From positions 8,915,723 to 8,979,722 of the forward strand of contig NC_057866.1 in the NCBI RefSeq assembly GCF_019393635.1: a DNA stretch of 64,000 nucleotides. Reading direction: 5' to 3'. This stretch comes from Dromiciops gliroides (Eukaryota; Chordata; Mammalia; Microbiotheria; Microbiotheriidae). A model generated the notes under the pieces. That model worked only from the letters and a program-made list of their open reading frames with translations. It ran no database searches and was not told the origin of the DNA. Positions within the stretch are counted from its first letter, which is position 1; every line of letters begins with the position of its first letter. Both the position numbers and the translations under genes were made by a program. Positions 63,745 to 64,000 of this stretch are shown piece by piece.

Positions 63745-63900
63745 CAGGGCAGCTCGATGGTGCAGTGGACAGAACTGAACCTCGAGTCCCAAAGCCTGTG
63801 GTCCATACTTACCAACTACTGTGTGACCCTGGCAAGCCACTTAGCCTCCTTCTGCCTCAGTTTCCTCCTCTGTAAGATGAGGACAATGACATCAGATAAA
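63745..63900 (+). mobile_element. CORE-SINE (MAR1-like)
   Basis: GGGCAGCTCGATGGTGCAGT, CTACTGTGTGACCCTGGC, GCCTCAGTTTCCTCCTCTGT. Confidence 0.68.
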
Positions 63901-64000
63901 GCCGGCTAGTCCGGCTTCACAGACAAGGTTCAAAGAGGAGTGTCACATGCTAGCTTCCTGTACTGTGCCTGCACATGCTCCTTCTTGACAGGCTGTCTTT

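Larger units (their letters stand above)
31512..64000 (-). other. PACS1: PACS1 intron 1 (partial, continues beyond the window)
   Basis: At least 32.5 kb without a recognisable exon. In human this intron is also very large. Contents are annotated separately. Unique stretches, where I recognise nothing specific, include about 31520-33540, 35210-36180, 37180-37640, 38730-40120, 41430-42590, 42850-44250, 47180-47830, 48850-49250, 52010-52640, 54510-55360, 55590-56860, 59940-63490 (apart from MIR scraps) and 63655-63740. Confidence 0.85.

Noticed and set aside
31512..64000. PACS1 exon 1 or an alternative first exon in this span
   Set aside because: I found no CpG-rich stretch encoding the expected Ser/Ala/Gln-rich N-terminus joined to a usable donor in the right phase. 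An unannotated alternative first exon cannot be excluded without RNA.

Overview
This window is vertebrate nuclear DNA, almost certainly from a marsupial. The main evidence is about 18 copies of a ~150-bp tRNA-derived SINE. Its head reads GGGGCAGCTAGGTGGC, it has tRNA-like A-box and B-box regions, and it ends in an A-rich tail. To my knowledge this family is typical of marsupial genomes. Marsupial-type L1, L2, CR1/L3 and MIR/CORE-SINE relics are also present. I cannot fix the species from sequence alone.

The one gene I can support is PACS1 (phosphofurin acidic cluster sorting protein 1), on the minus strand. Exons 2 to 24 are all present between 31511 and 4555. Every splice junction is GT..AG and every join keeps frame. 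Together they encode 845 residues, ending in a TGA stop at 4555-4557. The 3' UTR runs to a minus-strand AATAAA at 3339-3344. Exon 1, with the promoter and the N-terminal ~119 residues, is not in the window, so everything from 31512 to 64000 is intron 1. PACS1 is a cytosolic sorting adaptor: the furin-binding region is in exons 2-6, the CK2-regulated acidic cluster in exon 6, and the middle and C-terminal regions in exons 7-24.

Layout: 1-3310 is intergenic DNA downstream of PACS1. 3320-12158 is the compact 3' half of the gene (exons 24-11). 12159-18337 is intron 10, rich in repeats. 18338-21363 is a second compact exon cluster (10-4), with a 53-bp tandem array filling intron 5. 23505-23594 and 31424-31511 are exons 3 and 2. 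31512-64000 is intron 1, a patchwork of L1, L2, CR1, SINE, LTR-like and DNA-transposon relics with some non-repetitive stretches that may be regulatory.

I found no second protein-coding gene, no tRNA, rRNA or CRISPR features, and nothing that looks like a new multi-gene system. The most interesting signals are the intron-5 array, which multiplies a 3' splice acceptor; several nested retrotransposon insertions whose order can be read from target-site duplications; a HAL1-like ORF1-plus-3'-end element; and two or three unique AT-rich stretches in introns that look like candidate conserved elements. Statements about human PACS1 come from memory of the family; no alignment was run.
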